Shown piece after piece: positions 34,702 to 46,878 of a DNA stretch of 64,000 bases. Below the pieces are notes generated by a model. The model ran no database searches, had not been told where the DNA came from, and was given only the letters and a program-made list of their open reading frames with translations. Origin of the DNA: Leclercia adecarboxylata (lineage in GTDB: Bacteria > Pseudomonadota > Gammaproteobacteria > Enterobacterales > Enterobacteriaceae); NCBI RefSeq assembly GCF_006874705.1, contig NZ_CP035382.1, forward strand, positions 496,001-560,000, read 5' to 3'. The first letter of the stretch is position 1. Each line of letters starts with the position of its first letter. The translations under genes were made by a program, and so were the position numbers.

Positions 34702-35534
34702 CAGTGACCTACCACGCGTCGACCAAAGCGACTTTGCAGAGTGTTAATTGAGAACAGCAGCAGCAGCGAGGCCGCCAGGATCACCGAGGCAATCGCGCTT
34801 GCCGCCGGGTAATCAAACTCCTGCAACCGGATAAAAATCATCAACGAGGTGACTTCCGTTTTCCACGCGATATTACCGGCGATAAAAATTACCGCGCCAA
34901 ATTCACCGAGGCTGCGGGTAAACGACAGCGCTACGCCCGCCAGCAGCGCGGGAGAGAGCTCCGGCATGACCACTTTGCAGAAGCTCTGCCAGCGCGTCGC
35001 GCCGAGGGTTTCTGCCGCCTCTTCGTATTCCGGACCCAACTCCTCCAGCACCGGCTGCACGGTACGCACCACAAACGGGATGCTGGTAAAGGCCATCGCC
35101 ACCGCAATGCCGAGCCAGGTATAGGTCACTTTGATATCAAACTTCGCCAGCCACTCGCCGTAAAGCCCGTTCACCGAGAACAGCGAGGCCAGGGTTAAAC
35201 CGGCCACGGCGGTAGGCAGCGCAAACGGCAGATCCATCAGCGCATCCAGCAGCGTGCGGCCCGGGAAGCGGTAGCGGGTTAAGATCCACGCCATCAGCAG
35301 GCCGAACACGCCGTTGAAGATGGAGGCGACAAACGCCGACAGCAGCGTCACCTTATAGGCCGCCACCACCTGCGGGTTGCTGATCACCTCCCAGTACTGG
35401 GACCAGCTCATCTCAGAGAGCTGGACCACCAGCGCACTGAGCGGTAACAACAAAATCAGACAGACGAACAGCAGGCTGGTCCCGAGGCTTAAGGTAAAGC
35501 CCGGCAGCACACGTCTGGAGGAAACTGCAAACAT
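34701..35534 (-). CDS. cysT: Sulfate/thiosulfate permease CysT (CysU)
   Basis: 277 residues, same length as E. coli. Six hydrophobic segments and the EAA loop YEEAAETLGATRWQSF (about 178-193). Partner of CysW in the membrane channel. Its ATG overlaps the cysP stop by one base (TAATG). Confidence 0.97.
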   Translation of the reverse strand: MFAVSSRRVLPGFTLSLGTSLLFVCLILLLPLSALVVQLSEMSWSQYWEVISNPQVVAAYKVTLLSAFVASIFNGVFGLLMAWILTRYRFPGRTLLDALMDLPFALPTAVAGLTLASLFSVNGLYGEWLAKFDIKVTYTWLGIAVAMAFTSIPFVVRTVQPVLEELGPEYEEAAETLGATRWQSFCKVVMPELSPALLAGVALSFTRSLGEFGAVIFIAGNIAWKTEVTSLMIFIRLQEFDYPAASAIASVILAASLLLLFSINTLQSRFGRRVVGH

Positions 35535-36550
35535 TACTTACGCCCCGCCGCCAACAATTTGTCCAACTCACCGCCGCTGGCGAAGTGCGTTTTCATCACC
35601 TCAGGCCAGGAGCCAAAATGGTCTTCCACGCGGAACAGCTCGGTCTGCGGGAACTTATCTTTCAGCTTGTTCATCACGTCCGGGTTATTCACGCGATAGT
35701 AGTAATCGGTGATCACGGTCTGCGCCTGCGGGCTGTAGAGATAGTTGAGATAGGCTTTTGCCGCCTTCTCAGTGCCGTTTGCCTGCACGTTTTTATCCAC
35801 CCAGGCGACCGGGAACTCCGCCAGCACGTTGGTTTTTGGGATAACCACTTCGAAGCCCTGCGCTTCATACTGTTTGCGAATGTTGTTCACTTCCGATTCA
35901 AAGCTGATCAGCACATCGCCCAGACCGCGCTCGGCGAAGGTGGTGGTCGCGCCGCGTCCGCCGGTATCAAACACTTCGACGTTTTTCAGGAACTGGGTCA
36001 TGAACTGCTCGGTTTTGGCTTTATCATCACCGTCAGCTTTATCCGCAGCCCCCCAGGCGGCCAGATAGGTATAGCGGGCGTTGCCGGAGGTTTTGGGGTT
36101 CGGGAAAATCAGCTTCACGTCAGAACGCACGAGGTCGTTCCAGTCATGAATGTTCTTCGGGTTTCCCTTACGCACCAGGAAGCCCATGGTGGAGTAGAAC
36201 GGCGAGCTGTTATTGGGCAGACGGCTCTGCCAGTCGGCCGGGAGCAGCTTGCCTTTGTCGTGCAGGATCTGCACGTCGGTAATCTGGTTGTAGGTCACCA
36301 CATCCGCTTTCAGCCCCTGCAGGATCGCCAGCGCCTGTTTGGACGAACCGGCGTGAGACTGTTTGATGGTCAGCTTGTCGCCGTTATTATCCTTCGCCCA
36401 CTGCTGTTCAAACGGCGGGTTCAGGGCGGCAAACAGCTCGCGGGAGACGTCGTAAGAGCTGTTCAGCAGCTCGGTTGCCTGCGCCTGAGCGACCAGCAAC
36501 ACTGAAGCTGCCAGCACCAGAGATCCTTTTTTCAGTACAGTAACGGCCAT
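35534..36550 (-). CDS. cysP: Periplasmic thiosulfate-binding protein CysP
   Basis: 338 residues, the same as E. coli. Signal peptide [25 protein letters not shown], cleaved before [14 protein letters not shown]. The anion-binding fold is visible by [24 protein letters not shown] and [17 protein letters not shown]. The upstream ORF extension (14 codons) has no similarity, and TAGGG sits 7 nt before the chosen ATG. First gene of cysPTWA, expected to be CysB-activated under sulfur limitation. Confidence 0.97.
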   Translation of the reverse strand: MAVTVLKKGSLVLAASVLLVAQAQATELLNSSYDVSRELFAALNPPFEQQWAKDNNGDKLTIKQSHAGSSKQALAILQGLKADVVTYNQITDVQILHDKGKLLPADWQSRLPNNSSPFYSTMGFLVRKGNPKNIHDWNDLVRSDVKLIFPNPKTSGNARYTYLAAWGAADKADGDDKAKTEQFMTQFLKNVEVFDTGGRGATTTFAERGLGDVLISFESEVNNIRKQYEAQGFEVVIPKTNVLAEFPVAWVDKNVQANGTEKAAKAYLNYLYSPQAQTVITDYYYRVNNPDVMNKLKDKFPQTELFRVEDHFGSWPEVMKTHFASGGELDKLLAAGRK

Positions 36551-36587
36551 TGCGCACCCTAAGAGTTGTGATGATTTTCTTAGGGTC

Positions 36588-36660
36588 ATCATATTTATAA
36601 CGAGTACTAAAGGAGTAACGGTTTTATATACCGTTTGGTGATTTAGAAGCAGAAAAGGGA
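36588..36660 (-). promoter_or_regulatory. cysP promoter region
   Basis: On the minus strand a TATGAT -10 (36588-36593) follows a very A/T-rich stretch with no good -35. It resembles the CysB-dependent E. coli cysP promoter as recalled. The exact CysB site cannot be marked by eye. Confidence 0.45.
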
Positions 36661-36674
36661 ATAAGGCATTACTC

Positions 36675-36697
36675 CCCTCTCCCCTGTGGGGAGAGGG
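36675..36697. repeat. CCCTCTCC hairpin repeat, copy 1
   Basis: CCCTCTCCCC-TGT-GGGGAGAGGG, a 10-bp perfect stem between yfeX and the cysP promoter, followed by TCAGG. A second member is at 58152-58173. It resembles a common enterobacterial intergenic hairpin that may act in termination or mRNA protection. Confidence 0.75.
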
Positions 36698-36711
36698 TCA
36701 GGCTGAGGGAA

Positions 36712-37611
36712 TTACAGTGCAAGCAGACGCTCAACGGACGGCGCAAAGTAGTAGCCGCCGGTGACCGGCTTAGTGAAGCGCAGCATGGCGTCACGCTTGC
36801 CGTCGGTATCCCCGAACATGCTCAGCAGCTGCTGTTCGATGTTATACAGACGCGCACAGTAGGCGCAGAAGTAGAGACCGTGCGTACCGCTGGCGGTGCC
36901 GTACGGCAGGCTCTGGCGCACAATCTTCAGCCCTTTGCCGTCTTCTTTGAGATCCACACGGCTCAGGTGCGAGGTCGCCGGACGGTCATCGCCGTCGATC
37001 TCCTCGTTGGCCTCTTTGGTGCGGCCAATCATCATCTCCTGATCGTGTACGCTCATACGGTTAAGCTGTTTGAGGTTGTGCTCCCAGCGCTGGACGAAAA
37101 CGTAGCTGCCGCCGGCGTCCACGCCCTCTTTAATAACCGCCACGTCACGACGGACCTCATCCCCTGCCGGGTTTTCGGTGCCGTCAACGAAGCCGCTCAG
37201 ATCGCGCTCTTCCACCCAGCGGAAACCGTGGATCTCTTCTTTCACTTCGACGCAATCGCCAAAGGCGGCCATCGCGGCCTGGGCAATGGAGAAGTTCACA
37301 TCGTGACGCAGGGAGAGAATATGGATCAGCACGTCATACTGGGTGGCCGGGGCCAGACCTTTGCCGTAAGGGACAAAGTCTTTCAGCTCTTCGGCCCCTT
37401 CCCCACCGCTCAGCTGACGCCAGACGTTGTGGCCGAACGCCACCACCGCGCCGCAGTGGGCATCCGGGAATTTGACCTGGAAGGTGGCCAGTTTATCGAT
37501 AAAAACTTTGCTGGCCGCACGCAGGGCATCAATATCCCCTTTGACATTGGCTTCAATCCAAATCGCCGCGCGGCAATGTTCTGGCAAAATGCCACTCTGA
37601 ACCTGAGACAT
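36712..37611 (-). CDS. yfeX: Dye-decolourising haem peroxidase YfeX
   Basis: 299-residue cytoplasmic Dyp-type peroxidase, same length as E. coli YfeX, which oxidises porphyrinogens and is also reported in haem iron release. Distal Asp in GFVDGTENP (about 143), the proximal His and distal Arg in the C-terminal half ([19 protein letters not shown]). Start [14 protein letters not shown] with AGGAGG upstream. The 13 codons before it code through a terminator stem and were removed. yfeX lies downstream of yfeY. Confidence 0.95.
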   Translation of the reverse strand: MSQVQSGILPEHCRAAIWIEANVKGDIDALRAASKVFIDKLATFQVKFPDAHCGAVVAFGHNVWRQLSGGEGAEELKDFVPYGKGLAPATQYDVLIHILSLRHDVNFSIAQAAMAAFGDCVEVKEEIHGFRWVEERDLSGFVDGTENPAGDEVRRDVAVIKEGVDAGGSYVFVQRWEHNLKQLNRMSVHDQEMMIGRTKEANEEIDGDDRPATSHLSRVDLKEDGKGLKIVRQSLPYGTASGTHGLYFCAYCARLYNIEQQLLSMFGDTDGKRDAMLRFTKPVTGGYYFAPSVERLLAL

Positions 37612-37621
37612 CGCTCCTCCT

Positions 37622-37650
37622 GAAAAAAAGATGCCACGACGTCGTGGCAT
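37622..37650 (-). terminator. Terminator between yfeY and yfeX, touching the yfeX ribosome-binding site
   Basis: On the minus strand a perfect 20-bp palindrome (37631-37650, ATGCCACGAC and its complement) is followed by C and T7, then directly by CAGGAGGAGCG and the yfeX ATG. It can end yfeY transcripts; its U tract lies against the Shine-Dalgarno sequence of yfeX. Confidence 0.8.
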
Positions 37651-37704
37651 TGTTGGCGGCGATTATACCCGCTTTTTCAGCGAGGCGGCTTGTCCAGGCG
37701 CAAT

Positions 37705-38280
37705 TTACTGCTGCCAGATAATTTTGCTGATTTTCCAGTTCTTCAGCGTGTCGTCAGACGGCATCAACCCCTCCGGGCCGCTCCAGGTTCCGCTGAACTG
37801 GTAGCTGATATGCTGGCTGCCGTCGGCCTTACACTCCACCGTCACGCTGTCATCACCCGCCACGCTGACGCAGTTGCCGTAGGCTTTCTGATACAGGTCG
37901 CTGAACGGGGTCCCGATCTTCACGCCATTGTCGGTTTCGATCTCGCTGTCCAGCACCTCAATGCGCCCGACAGTGGATTTATCACCGTTAATCACCAGCG
38001 CCAGCTGGTCATCTTTCATCGCTTCAAAGTAGTGCACGATGGTACCGTTCTGCGTTTTCATGCCGCTACGCAGACGGTAATCGCCGCCTAACGCCGATTC
38101 GATGGCGCTCTGTTCCAGCGCCGTAGCGGCAGTGAGATTCCCCACGCCCTGCTCGGTCACCTCCGTGGATGAACCGAACCAGTTCCAGGGGTAGGCCGCA
38201 GACCAGTTCACGGCGGAGAGCGTTGAACAGCCCGTCAGGACAACGGGGAGCGCGCATAACAGTAAACGCAGCGATTTCAT
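37705..38280 (-). CDS. yfeY: Outer-membrane-type lipoprotein YfeY (RpoE-regulated in E. coli)
   Basis: 191 residues, same length as E. coli YfeY. Lipoprotein signal MKSLRLLLCALPVVLTGCSTL with lipobox LTGC; Ser at +2 suggests outer membrane sorting. The mature part (DUF1131) contains NWSAAYPWNWFGSS, GDYRLRSGMKT and IGTPFSDLY. E. coli yfeY belongs to the sigma-E envelope stress regulon; function unknown. yfeX follows on the same strand after a terminator. Confidence 0.93.
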   Translation of the reverse strand: MKSLRLLLCALPVVLTGCSTLSAVNWSAAYPWNWFGSSTEVTEQGVGNLTAATALEQSAIESALGGDYRLRSGMKTQNGTIVHYFEAMKDDQLALVINGDKSTVGRIEVLDSEIETDNGVKIGTPFSDLYQKAYGNCVSVAGDDSVTVECKADGSQHISYQFSGTWSGPEGLMPSDDTLKNWKISKIIWQQ

Positions 38281-38342
38281 CGGGAGATCCTTTCTGGTTA
38301 ATTTGACGCTTGTTGGAGTGCAGCATCGCTAAAAAGTGCCGT

Positions 38343-38792
38343 TTAATCTTTTTCAGGCGTAAAACAGGCGCGCAGGCGGGGATGGGTCAGCAGCCACAGC
38401 AGCGCCACGATATCGGCTACCAGCAGCGCAATGCCCGGCCCACTCACGGCCTCACCGTTGAGCCACAGCAGGGGTTGCCAGCCCAGCAGCACGCCCTGGG
38501 CGAGGATCAACAGCCAGCGCAGCGCGCGCCACAGGCGCGGCACGAGATGGCGCCGCCCGCTCAGTAAAAAGGCCAGCACCGCCGGGATCCCCGGCAGCAG
38601 CCCGAGCCAGAAGTTATCGTGATCGGGATAAAACAGGTTCAGCAGGGTATTGCCCTGATCGCGGGAGGCCCCGGCCAGCACGAACAATACCCAGGTGCGC
38701 GCCTGAAGCAGCAGCACGCACCAGAACAGAAACGGCAGGCGAACCCGACCGTGGCTGTCATAGTCCCCGGGGTGAAAATCAATACTCTTCAT
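38343..38792 (-). CDS. yfeZ: DUF2919 inner-membrane protein YfeZ
   Basis: 149 residues (E. coli 151) with four hydrophobic segments ([71 protein letters not shown]). Conserved N-terminal [15 protein letters not shown]. Function unknown. Its start overlaps the ypeA end by 14 bp, so it is translated from the same message as the acetyltransferase. Confidence 0.92.
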   Translation of the reverse strand: MKSIDFHPGDYDSHGRVRLPFLFWCVLLLQARTWVLFVLAGASRDQGNTLLNLFYPDHDNFWLGLLPGIPAVLAFLLSGRRHLVPRLWRALRWLLILAQGVLLGWQPLLWLNGEAVSGPGIALLVADIVALLWLLTHPRLRACFTPEKD

Positions 38793-39204
38793 CTTCTATC
38801 AGGCGTTTGCCCAGCGTCAGCACGTCGGCATGTTCATAGTTGAGACGCTCGTACATACCCAGCACCACGTCATTATCTTCACGCACCATGATCTGAATCT
38901 TCGGACAGCCCCGGGCGATCAGTTTCTTTTCCAGACGATTGAGCAGCGCGTTGGCAATGCCACGCCCGCGAAACTCCGGGTGAACCCCCAGGTAGTACGC
39001 CGAACCACGATGCCCGTCGTAGCCGCCCATCACCGTGCCCACTACTTCGCCATTCACTTCCGCGACCAGAAACAGACTGACGTCATGGTTGAGCTTGCGC
39101 TCGATGTCCATCTCCGGATCGTTCCACGGTCGCAGTAGATCGCAGCGCTCCCAAAGGGTGATCACCTCTTCGAAGTCTGCCTGGCGAAAAACGCGTATCT
39201 CCAT
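38779..39204 (-). CDS. ypeA: GNAT acetyltransferase YpeA
   Basis: 141 residues from [14 protein letters not shown], same length as E. coli YpeA. GNAT fold with acetyl-CoA-binding motif [22 protein letters not shown] (key part [10 protein letters not shown]) and motif [14 protein letters not shown]. The 74-codon upstream extension runs back through the amiA promoter region and was rejected. Substrate unknown; E. coli YpeA has been reported as a protein lysine acetyltransferase able to act on other proteins. Divergent from amiA, coupled with yfeZ. Confidence 0.94.
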   Translation of the reverse strand: MEIRVFRQADFEEVITLWERCDLLRPWNDPEMDIERKLNHDVSLFLVAEVNGEVVGTVMGGYDGHRGSAYYLGVHPEFRGRGIANALLNRLEKKLIARGCPKIQIMVREDNDVVLGMYERLNYEHADVLTLGKRLIEDEEY

Positions 39205-39416
39205 GGTATTAACCGCCTTTTTGGGTTTAAAAACAGTGATTATGACGCGAACGCCCTCTTTCGCCAATATCCAGCGAAAAAGGTCAGGAAATTTGGCATA
39301 ATGGCACTTTGTCACGTATTGAAATGAAAAGTAAAACAATTCGCCACATGGACTGTCGTAACGGAAAAGACGATACGATATAACACCAGGACCCCAATTT
39401 TTACAATTCAGGCCGC

Positions 39417-41190
<1,774 letters not shown>

Positions 41191-41191
<1 letters not shown>

Positions 41192-41263
41192 TTGCCGGGC
41201 GGCGCTTTCGCTTGCCCGGCCTACAAAACCTGTAGGTCGGATAAGCGAAAGCGCCACCCGACA
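41191..41263. repeat. REP pair (BIME) between hemF and maeB
   Basis: Two REP units in opposite orientation: TTGCCGGGCGGCGC…TTGCCCGGCCTACA (41192-41225) and TGTAGGTCGGATAAGC…GCCACCCGACA (41231-41263). They occupy the whole gap between the convergent genes. Confidence 0.9.
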
Positions 41264-41271
41264 CATCCCCA

Positions 41272-43551
41272 TTACAGCGGCTGGGTCTGCGCCTCTACCA
41301 CCGCCAGCGCCACCATGTTCACAATACGACGCACGGACGCAATCGGGGTTAACACATGCACCGGTTTCGCCACGCCCATCAGTACCGGCCCAACGGTCAC
41401 CCCTTCCGAACTGGAGACGCGCAGCAGGTTGTAGCTGATACGCGCCGCTTCGACGTTCGGCATGATCAGCACGTTGGCAGAGCCTTTCAGCGGGCTGTCC
41501 GGCATCCGCTCGTTACGAATGCTCTCCACCAGCGCGGCGTCGCCGTGCATCTCTCCGTCGATCATCAGCTCCGGCGCGCGCGCGCGCACCAGCTCCAGGG
41601 TCTGGCGCATTTTGCACGCGGCCGCCGATTTGGAGGAGCCAAAGTTGGAGTGCGACAGTAGCGCCACCTTCGGTTCGATACCGAAGCGACGCACCGTTTC
41701 CGCTGCCATCACCGTGATCTCCGCCAGCTGCTCCGGGGTAGGATCGTCGTTGACGTAGGTATCGGCAATAAAGGTGTTGCCGCTTGGCAGCAGCAGGGCA
41801 TTCATCGCCCCGGCGGTATGTACCCCCTCGCGATAGCCGAAGATCTCCTGCACCACGCTGAAATGCTCGTGATAGTCTCCAATGGTGCCGCAGATTAGCG
41901 CGTCGGCTTCACCGCGGTGAACCATGATCGCCCCGATCACCGTGGTGTTGCCGATCACCGCCCGCTGGGCCTGCTCCTGGGTGATCCCCCGGCGCTTCAT
42001 GATGGCATAGTATTCGTTCCAGTACTCCTTAAAGCGCGGATCGGACTCATTGTTGACGATCTCGAAGTCCACGCCCGGCTTAATTTGCAGCCCCAGCTTC
42101 TGGATACGCATCTCGATCACGCTCGGACGACCAATCAGGATCGGCTTCGCCAGCCCCAGGCTCACCAGCTCCTGAGTGGCGTGCAGGACGCGCGCCTCCT
42201 CCCCTTCTGCCATCACCACACGTTTGGCGTCCGTGCGCGCCTGGGAGAAGATCGGCTTCATGAACAGGTTGGTTTTATAGACAAACTCGGTCAGCTTATC
42301 GACATAGGCATCGAAGTCGGTGATAGGCCGCGTCGCCACGCCGGAGTCCATCGCCGCTTTGGCGACCGCCGGGGCGATTTTGACAATCAGACGCGGATCG
42401 AACGGTTTCGGAATAATGTAGTCCGGGCCGAAGCTCAGATCCTGATCGCCATAGGCGGAAGCCACCACTTCGCTCTGCTCGGCATGGGCCAGCTCGGCAA
42501 TGGCGTGAACCGCCGCCAGCTTCATCTCTTCGTTAATGGCGGTCGCGCCGACGTCCAGCGCTCCGCGGAAAATGAACGGGAAGCAGAGGACGTTGTTCAC
42601 CTGGTTCGGGTAATCGGAACGGCCGGTACAGATAATCGCATCCGGGCGGACCGCTTTTGCCAGCGGCGGCAGGATCTCAGGCTCCGGGTTCGCCAGGGCG
42701 AGGATCAGCGGCGCGCGCGCCATCTTCATCACCATCTCTTCGTTCAGCACTTTCGGGCCCGAACAGCCGAGGAAGATATCCGCCCCGTCCATCACATCCG
42801 CCAGGCTGCGCTTGCCGTCGTCGTCCACGGCGTAGGCAGCTTTGGTCTCCGCCATATTGGCTTCGCGGCCTTTATAAATCACCCCTTTGGAGTCGCAGAC
42901 CACGATGTTGTGCTTCTGCATCCCCAGCGCCACCAGCAGGTTCATACAGGCGATGGCTGCCGCGCCCGCGCCGGAGACCACCATCCGCACGTCAGAGAGG
43001 TTCTTCTCCACCACCCGCAGGCCGTTCAGAATAGCGGCGGTGCTGATGATCGCCGTTCCGTGCTGGTCATCGTGGAACACGGGAATGTTCATTCGCTCGC
43101 GCAGCTTCTGCTCGATATAAAAACATTCCGGCGCTTTAATGTCTTCGAGGTTGATGCCGCCAAAGGTCGGCTCCAGCGCGGCCACCACGTTGATGAATTT
43201 GTCCGGGTCGAGTTCATCCACTTCAATATCAAACACGTCGATACCGGCGAACTTCTTGAACAGCACGCCCTTGCCTTCCATTACCGGTTTACCGGCCAGC
43301 GCCCCGATATTGCCCAGCCCCAGCACCGCAGTGCCGTTGGAGATCACCGCCACCAGATTGCCGCGGGCGGTGTATTTGTAGGCCGCCAGCGGATCTTTTT
43401 CGATTTCGAGACAGGGCGCGGCCACGCCCGGCGAATAGGCTAACGCCAGGTCGCGCTGGGTGGCGAGGGGTTTGGTCGGAGAGACCTGAATTTTGCCAGG
43501 TACGGGGAATTCATGAAAATCGAGGGCACTCTGTCGTAACTGCTCGTCCAT
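41272..43551 (-). CDS. maeB: NADP-dependent malic enzyme MaeB
   Basis: 759 residues, same as E. coli. N-terminal malic domain (about 1-160, [23 protein letters not shown]), NAD-binding domain (about 165-410, [10 protein letters not shown] and [16 protein letters not shown], key part GAGAAAIAC), and a C-terminal phosphotransacetylase-like domain (about 430-759) that binds acetyl-CoA for regulation but does not make acetyl-phosphate in E. coli. It decarboxylates malate to pyruvate, giving NADPH. Divergent from talA-tktB, which also serve NADPH and precursor supply. Confidence 0.97.
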   Translation of the reverse strand: MDEQLRQSALDFHEFPVPGKIQVSPTKPLATQRDLALAYSPGVAAPCLEIEKDPLAAYKYTARGNLVAVISNGTAVLGLGNIGALAGKPVMEGKGVLFKKFAGIDVFDIEVDELDPDKFINVVAALEPTFGGINLEDIKAPECFYIEQKLRERMNIPVFHDDQHGTAIISTAAILNGLRVVEKNLSDVRMVVSGAGAAAIACMNLLVALGMQKHNIVVCDSKGVIYKGREANMAETKAAYAVDDDGKRSLADVMDGADIFLGCSGPKVLNEEMVMKMARAPLILALANPEPEILPPLAKAVRPDAIICTGRSDYPNQVNNVLCFPFIFRGALDVGATAINEEMKLAAVHAIAELAHAEQSEVVASAYGDQDLSFGPDYIIPKPFDPRLIVKIAPAVAKAAMDSGVATRPITDFDAYVDKLTEFVYKTNLFMKPIFSQARTDAKRVVMAEGEEARVLHATQELVSLGLAKPILIGRPSVIEMRIQKLGLQIKPGVDFEIVNNESDPRFKEYWNEYYAIMKRRGITQEQAQRAVIGNTTVIGAIMVHRGEADALICGTIGDYHEHFSVVQEIFGYREGVHTAGAMNALLLPSGNTFIADTYVNDDPTPEQLAEITVMAAETVRRFGIEPKVALLSHSNFGSSKSAAACKMRQTLELVRARAPELMIDGEMHGDAALVESIRNERMPDSPLKGSANVLIMPNVEAARISYNLLRVSSSEGVTVGPVLMGVAKPVHVLTPIASVRRIVNMVALAVVEAQTQPL

Positions 43552-43788
43552 TGTAAGGTTCCTTTCACGTATCGTTCAAAATGGGTGATGTTGTTATGGT
43601 CTGAGTTCACCCTGGATGGCGGATAGTATCGCTGCTGCCCGCCGCTCAAACTTTGAAGGCTGCCAAACTCTCACCATCAAAAAACAAAAATTGTTATCAA
43701 TTTATAACAATCATGTTACCTGCCCATCAAAGCAAGACCATGTCCGTCTGCTATGCTTTTTTGTTAAGTACATCGCGAATTTCACAGA

Positions 43789-43806
43789 AGTGTGATCTAA
43801 CACACT
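43789..43806. promoter_or_regulatory. Palindrome upstream of talA
   Basis: AGTGTG-ATCTAA-CACACT, a perfect 6-bp inverted repeat with a 6-bp spacer, 36 bp before the talA start. It may be an operator; no regulator recognised. The rest of the 290-bp maeB–talA gap is A/T-rich with no gene. Confidence 0.4.
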
Positions 43807-43841
43807 CCACCAACTCTTTTATTTTCAAGGAGTCATTACTT

Positions 43842-44792
43842 ATGAACCAACTAAACGGCATCAAACAATTCACCACGGTCGTTGCTGACAGCGGTGATAT
43901 CGAATCCATCCGCCACTACCAGCCACAGGATGCGACCACCAACCCATCGCTGCTGCTGAAAGCCGCCGGGCTCTCGCACTTCTCGCACCTGATTGACGAC
44001 GCCATTGCGTACGGTAAAGGACGGGGGAAAACCAAAGAGCAACAGGTCGCTGAGGCCAGCGATAAGCTGGCGGTCAATATTGGTAGCGAAATTCTGAAAA
44101 GCATTCCGGGACGGGTCTCTACCGAAGTGGACGCACGCCTCTCCTTTGACCAGGAGAAAAGCATCGCCAAAGCGCGCCATCTGGTGAAGCTCTACGAGGA
44201 GCAGGACGTCGAAAAATCGCGCATTCTGATCAAGCTGGCCTCCACCTGGGAGGGGATCCGCGCCGCCGAAGTGCTGGAGAAAGAGGGAATTAACTGCAAC
44301 CTGACGCTGCTGTTCTCCTTTGCTCAGGCACGCGCCTGCGCCGAAGCCGGGGTGTTCCTGGTGTCACCGTTCGTCGGGCGTATTTACGACTGGTATCAGG
44401 CCCGCCAGCCGATGGACCCCTACGTAGTAGAGGAAGATCCGGGCGTAAAATCCGTTCGCAATATCTACGACTACTATAAGCAGCACCGCTACGAAACCAT
44501 CGTGATGGGCGCCAGCTTCCGCCGCACCGAGCAGATCCTTGCCCTTACCGGCTGCGACCGCCTGACCATCTCCCCTAACCTGCTGCAGGAGTTACAGGAG
44601 AAAGAGGAAGAGGTGGTCCGTCGCCTGGTGCCTTCTTCAACGGTGTTGCCAAAACCAAAACCAATGACCGAAGCCGAATTCCGCTGGGAGCATAATCAGG
44701 ACGCCATGGCGGTCGATAAGCTGTCAGAAGGGATCCGTCTTTTCGCGGTCGACCAACGCAAACTCGAAGATCTGCTCGCCGCCAAACTGTAA
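43842..44792 (+). CDS. talA: Transaldolase A
   Basis: Pentose phosphate enzyme moving a dihydroxyacetone unit from sedoheptulose-7-phosphate to glyceraldehyde-3-phosphate. 316 residues, as in E. coli TalA, from [16 protein letters not shown]. Schiff-base lysine in [11 protein letters not shown] (about 131), [10 protein letters not shown] near 34, and GRIYDWYQ. A 63-codon upstream extension of the frame lies in the promoter. CAAGGAG precedes the start. It is followed 19 bp later by tktB. Confidence 0.97.
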   Translation: MNQLNGIKQFTTVVADSGDIESIRHYQPQDATTNPSLLLKAAGLSHFSHLIDDAIAYGKGRGKTKEQQVAEASDKLAVNIGSEILKSIPGRVSTEVDARLSFDQEKSIAKARHLVKLYEEQDVEKSRILIKLASTWEGIRAAEVLEKEGINCNLTLLFSFAQARACAEAGVFLVSPFVGRIYDWYQARQPMDPYVVEEDPGVKSVRNIYDYYKQHRYETIVMGASFRRTEQILALTGCDRLTISPNLLQELQEKEEEVVRRLVPSSTVLPKPKPMTEAEFRWEHNQDAMAVDKLSEGIRLFAVDQRKLEDLLAAKL

Positions 44793-44811
44793 CCTTGCCA
44801 TGGAGTGAACT

Positions 44812-46800
44812 ATGTCCCGTAAAGAGTTAGCCAATGCCATTCGCGCCCTCAGCATGGATGCCGTGCAAAAAGCCAATTCCGGTCATCCAGGCGCACCAAT
44901 GGGTATGGCCGATATCGCAGAAGTGTTATGGAATGATTTCCTGAAGCACAACCCCAACGATCCGACGTGGTACGACCGCGACCGCTTTATTCTCTCTAAC
45001 GGTCACGCGTCGATGCTGCTCTACAGCCTGCTGCACCTCTCCGGCTATAACCTGCCGCTTGAGGAGCTGAAAAACTTCCGCCAGCTGCACTCGAAAACCC
45101 CGGGTCACCCGGAGCTGGGTTACACCCCTGGGGTGGAGACCACTACCGGCCCGCTGGGTCAGGGGCTGGCGAATGCGGTCGGGCTGGCGATTGCCGAGCG
45201 CACGCTGGCGGCGCAGTTTAACCAGCCGGGACATGAGATTGTCGATCACAATACTTATGTGTTTATGGGCGACGGCTGTCTGATGGAGGGGATCTCCCAC
45301 GAGGTCTGCTCCCTGGCGGGCACGCTGGGGCTGGGCAAGCTGATTGGTTTCTACGATCACAACGGTATCTCCATCGACGGCGAGACCGAGGGCTGGTTCA
45401 CTGACGACACGGCAAAACGCTTTGAAGCCTACCACTGGCATGTGGTGCATGAGATTGACGGTCACGATCCTGAGGCGCTGAAGGCGGCCATCCAGGAAGC
45501 GCAAAGCGTGACCGATAAACCGTCGCTGATTATCTGTCGCACGGTCATCGGATTTGGTTCCCCGAACAAAGCCGGTAAAGAGGAGTCGCACGGCGCCGCG
45601 CTGGGCGAAGAGGAAGTGGCCCTGACCCGCCAGAAGCTGGGCTGGAAATACCCGGCCTTTGAGATCCCGAAAGAGATCTACAAAGCCTGGGATGCCCGCG
45701 AAGAGGGCGAAAAAGCGCAGGCGGCCTGGAACGACAAATTTGCTGCCTACCAGAAAGCGCACCCGGAGCTGGCGGCCGAGTTTAGCCGTCGCATGAGCGG
45801 CGGGCTTCCCGAGAACTGGGAAGAGACTACCCAAGCGCTGATCGAAAACCTGCAGGCCAACCCGGCGAAGATCGCCACCCGTAAGGCCTCGCAGAATACC
45901 CTCAACGCCATTGGCCCGATCCTGCCGGAGCTGCTGGGCGGCTCGGCGGATCTGGCCCCGAGCAACCTGACCATATGGTCGGGCTCAACCTCGCTTAAAG
46001 AAGATATCGCCGGGAACTACATCCACTACGGGGTGCGCGAGTTCGGCATGACCGCCATTGCCAACGGTATCGCCCATCACGGCGGATTTGTGCCCTATAC
46101 CGCCACCTTCCTGATGTTCGTGGAGTATGCGCGTAACGCCGCGCGTATGGCGGCGCTGATGAAGGCCCGGCAGATCATGGTCTATACTCACGACTCCATC
46201 GGGCTGGGGGAAGATGGCCCGACCCACCAGGCGGTGGAGCAGCTGGCCAGCCTGCGTCTGACGCCGAACTTCAGCACCTGGCGTCCGTGCGATCAGGTTG
46301 AAGCCGCGGTGGGCTGGAAGCTGGCAATAGAGCGGCACAACGGCCCGACGGCATTGATCCTCTCCCGTCAGAACCTGGCGCAGATCGAGCGTACCCCGGA
46401 CCAGGTAAAAAATATTGCCCGCGGGGGATACATCCTGAAAGACAGCGGCGGCAAGCCGGATATTATTCTGATTGCCACCGGATCGGAGATGGAGATCACC
46501 GTCAAGGCGGCGGAGAAGCTGACCGCGGAAGGCCACGCGGTGCGGGTGGTGTCCCTGCCTTCAACGGATATTTTTGATGCTCAGGATGAGGCGTACCGCG
46601 AGTCGGTGCTGCCGTCGGACGTTACGGCGCGCGTGGCGGTCGAAGCGGGTATTGCGGACTACTGGTACAAGTATGTCGGGCTGAAAGGGAAGATTGTCGG
46701 GATGACCGGCTATGGTGAATCGGCGCCTGCCGACAAGCTGTTCCCGTTCTTCGGCTTTACGGTTGAGAACGTGGTAGAGAAGGCGCAGGCCTTACTGTAA
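44812..46800 (+). CDS. tktB: Transketolase 2
   Basis: 662 residues (E. coli TktB 667). ThDP motif [18 protein letters not shown]…[14 protein letters not shown] (GDG at about 155), [14 protein letters not shown] near the N terminus, [10 protein letters not shown], and catalytic Glu in [14 protein letters not shown] (about 409-422). The minor transketolase, in an operon with talA; in E. coli both are stationary-phase induced. Assigned as tktB rather than tktA by linkage to talA and maeB. Confidence 0.96.
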   Translation: MSRKELANAIRALSMDAVQKANSGHPGAPMGMADIAEVLWNDFLKHNPNDPTWYDRDRFILSNGHASMLLYSLLHLSGYNLPLEELKNFRQLHSKTPGHPELGYTPGVETTTGPLGQGLANAVGLAIAERTLAAQFNQPGHEIVDHNTYVFMGDGCLMEGISHEVCSLAGTLGLGKLIGFYDHNGISIDGETEGWFTDDTAKRFEAYHWHVVHEIDGHDPEALKAAIQEAQSVTDKPSLIICRTVIGFGSPNKAGKEESHGAALGEEEVALTRQKLGWKYPAFEIPKEIYKAWDAREEGEKAQAAWNDKFAAYQKAHPELAAEFSRRMSGGLPENWEETTQALIENLQANPAKIATRKASQNTLNAIGPILPELLGGSADLAPSNLTIWSGSTSLKEDIAGNYIHYGVREFGMTAIANGIAHHGGFVPYTATFLMFVEYARNAARMAALMKARQIMVYTHDSIGLGEDGPTHQAVEQLASLRLTPNFSTWRPCDQVEAAVGWKLAIERHNGPTALILSRQNLAQIERTPDQVKNIARGGYILKDSGGKPDIILIATGSEMEITVKAAEKLTAEGHAVRVVSLPSTDIFDAQDEAYRESVLPSDVTARVAVEAGIADYWYKYVGLKGKIVGMTGYGESAPADKLFPFFGFTVENVVEKAQALL

Positions 46801-46804
46801 GAGC

Positions 46805-46838
46805 CTTGCCCGGCGGCGCTACGCTTGCACGGGCCTAC
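46805..46838. repeat. REP element after tktB
   Basis: Single REP unit TTGCCCGGCGGCGCT…GCACGGGCCTACA directly after the tktB stop. Confidence 0.8.
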
Positions 46839-46842
46839 AAAA

Positions 46843-46876
46843 CCAAAAAACGGTAACCTTATGGTTACCGTTTTGC
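46843..46876. terminator. Bidirectional terminator between tktB and ypfG
   Basis: AAAACGGTAACC-TTAT-GGTTACCGTTTT with A and T runs on both sides; serves both convergent genes. Confidence 0.9.
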
Positions 46877-46878
46877 TT

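Noticed and set aside
41917-43443. 508-codon open frame antisense to maeB
   Set aside because: High-GC antisense shadow of maeB; His/Arg-rich composition typical of such frames; no ribosome-binding site or family.
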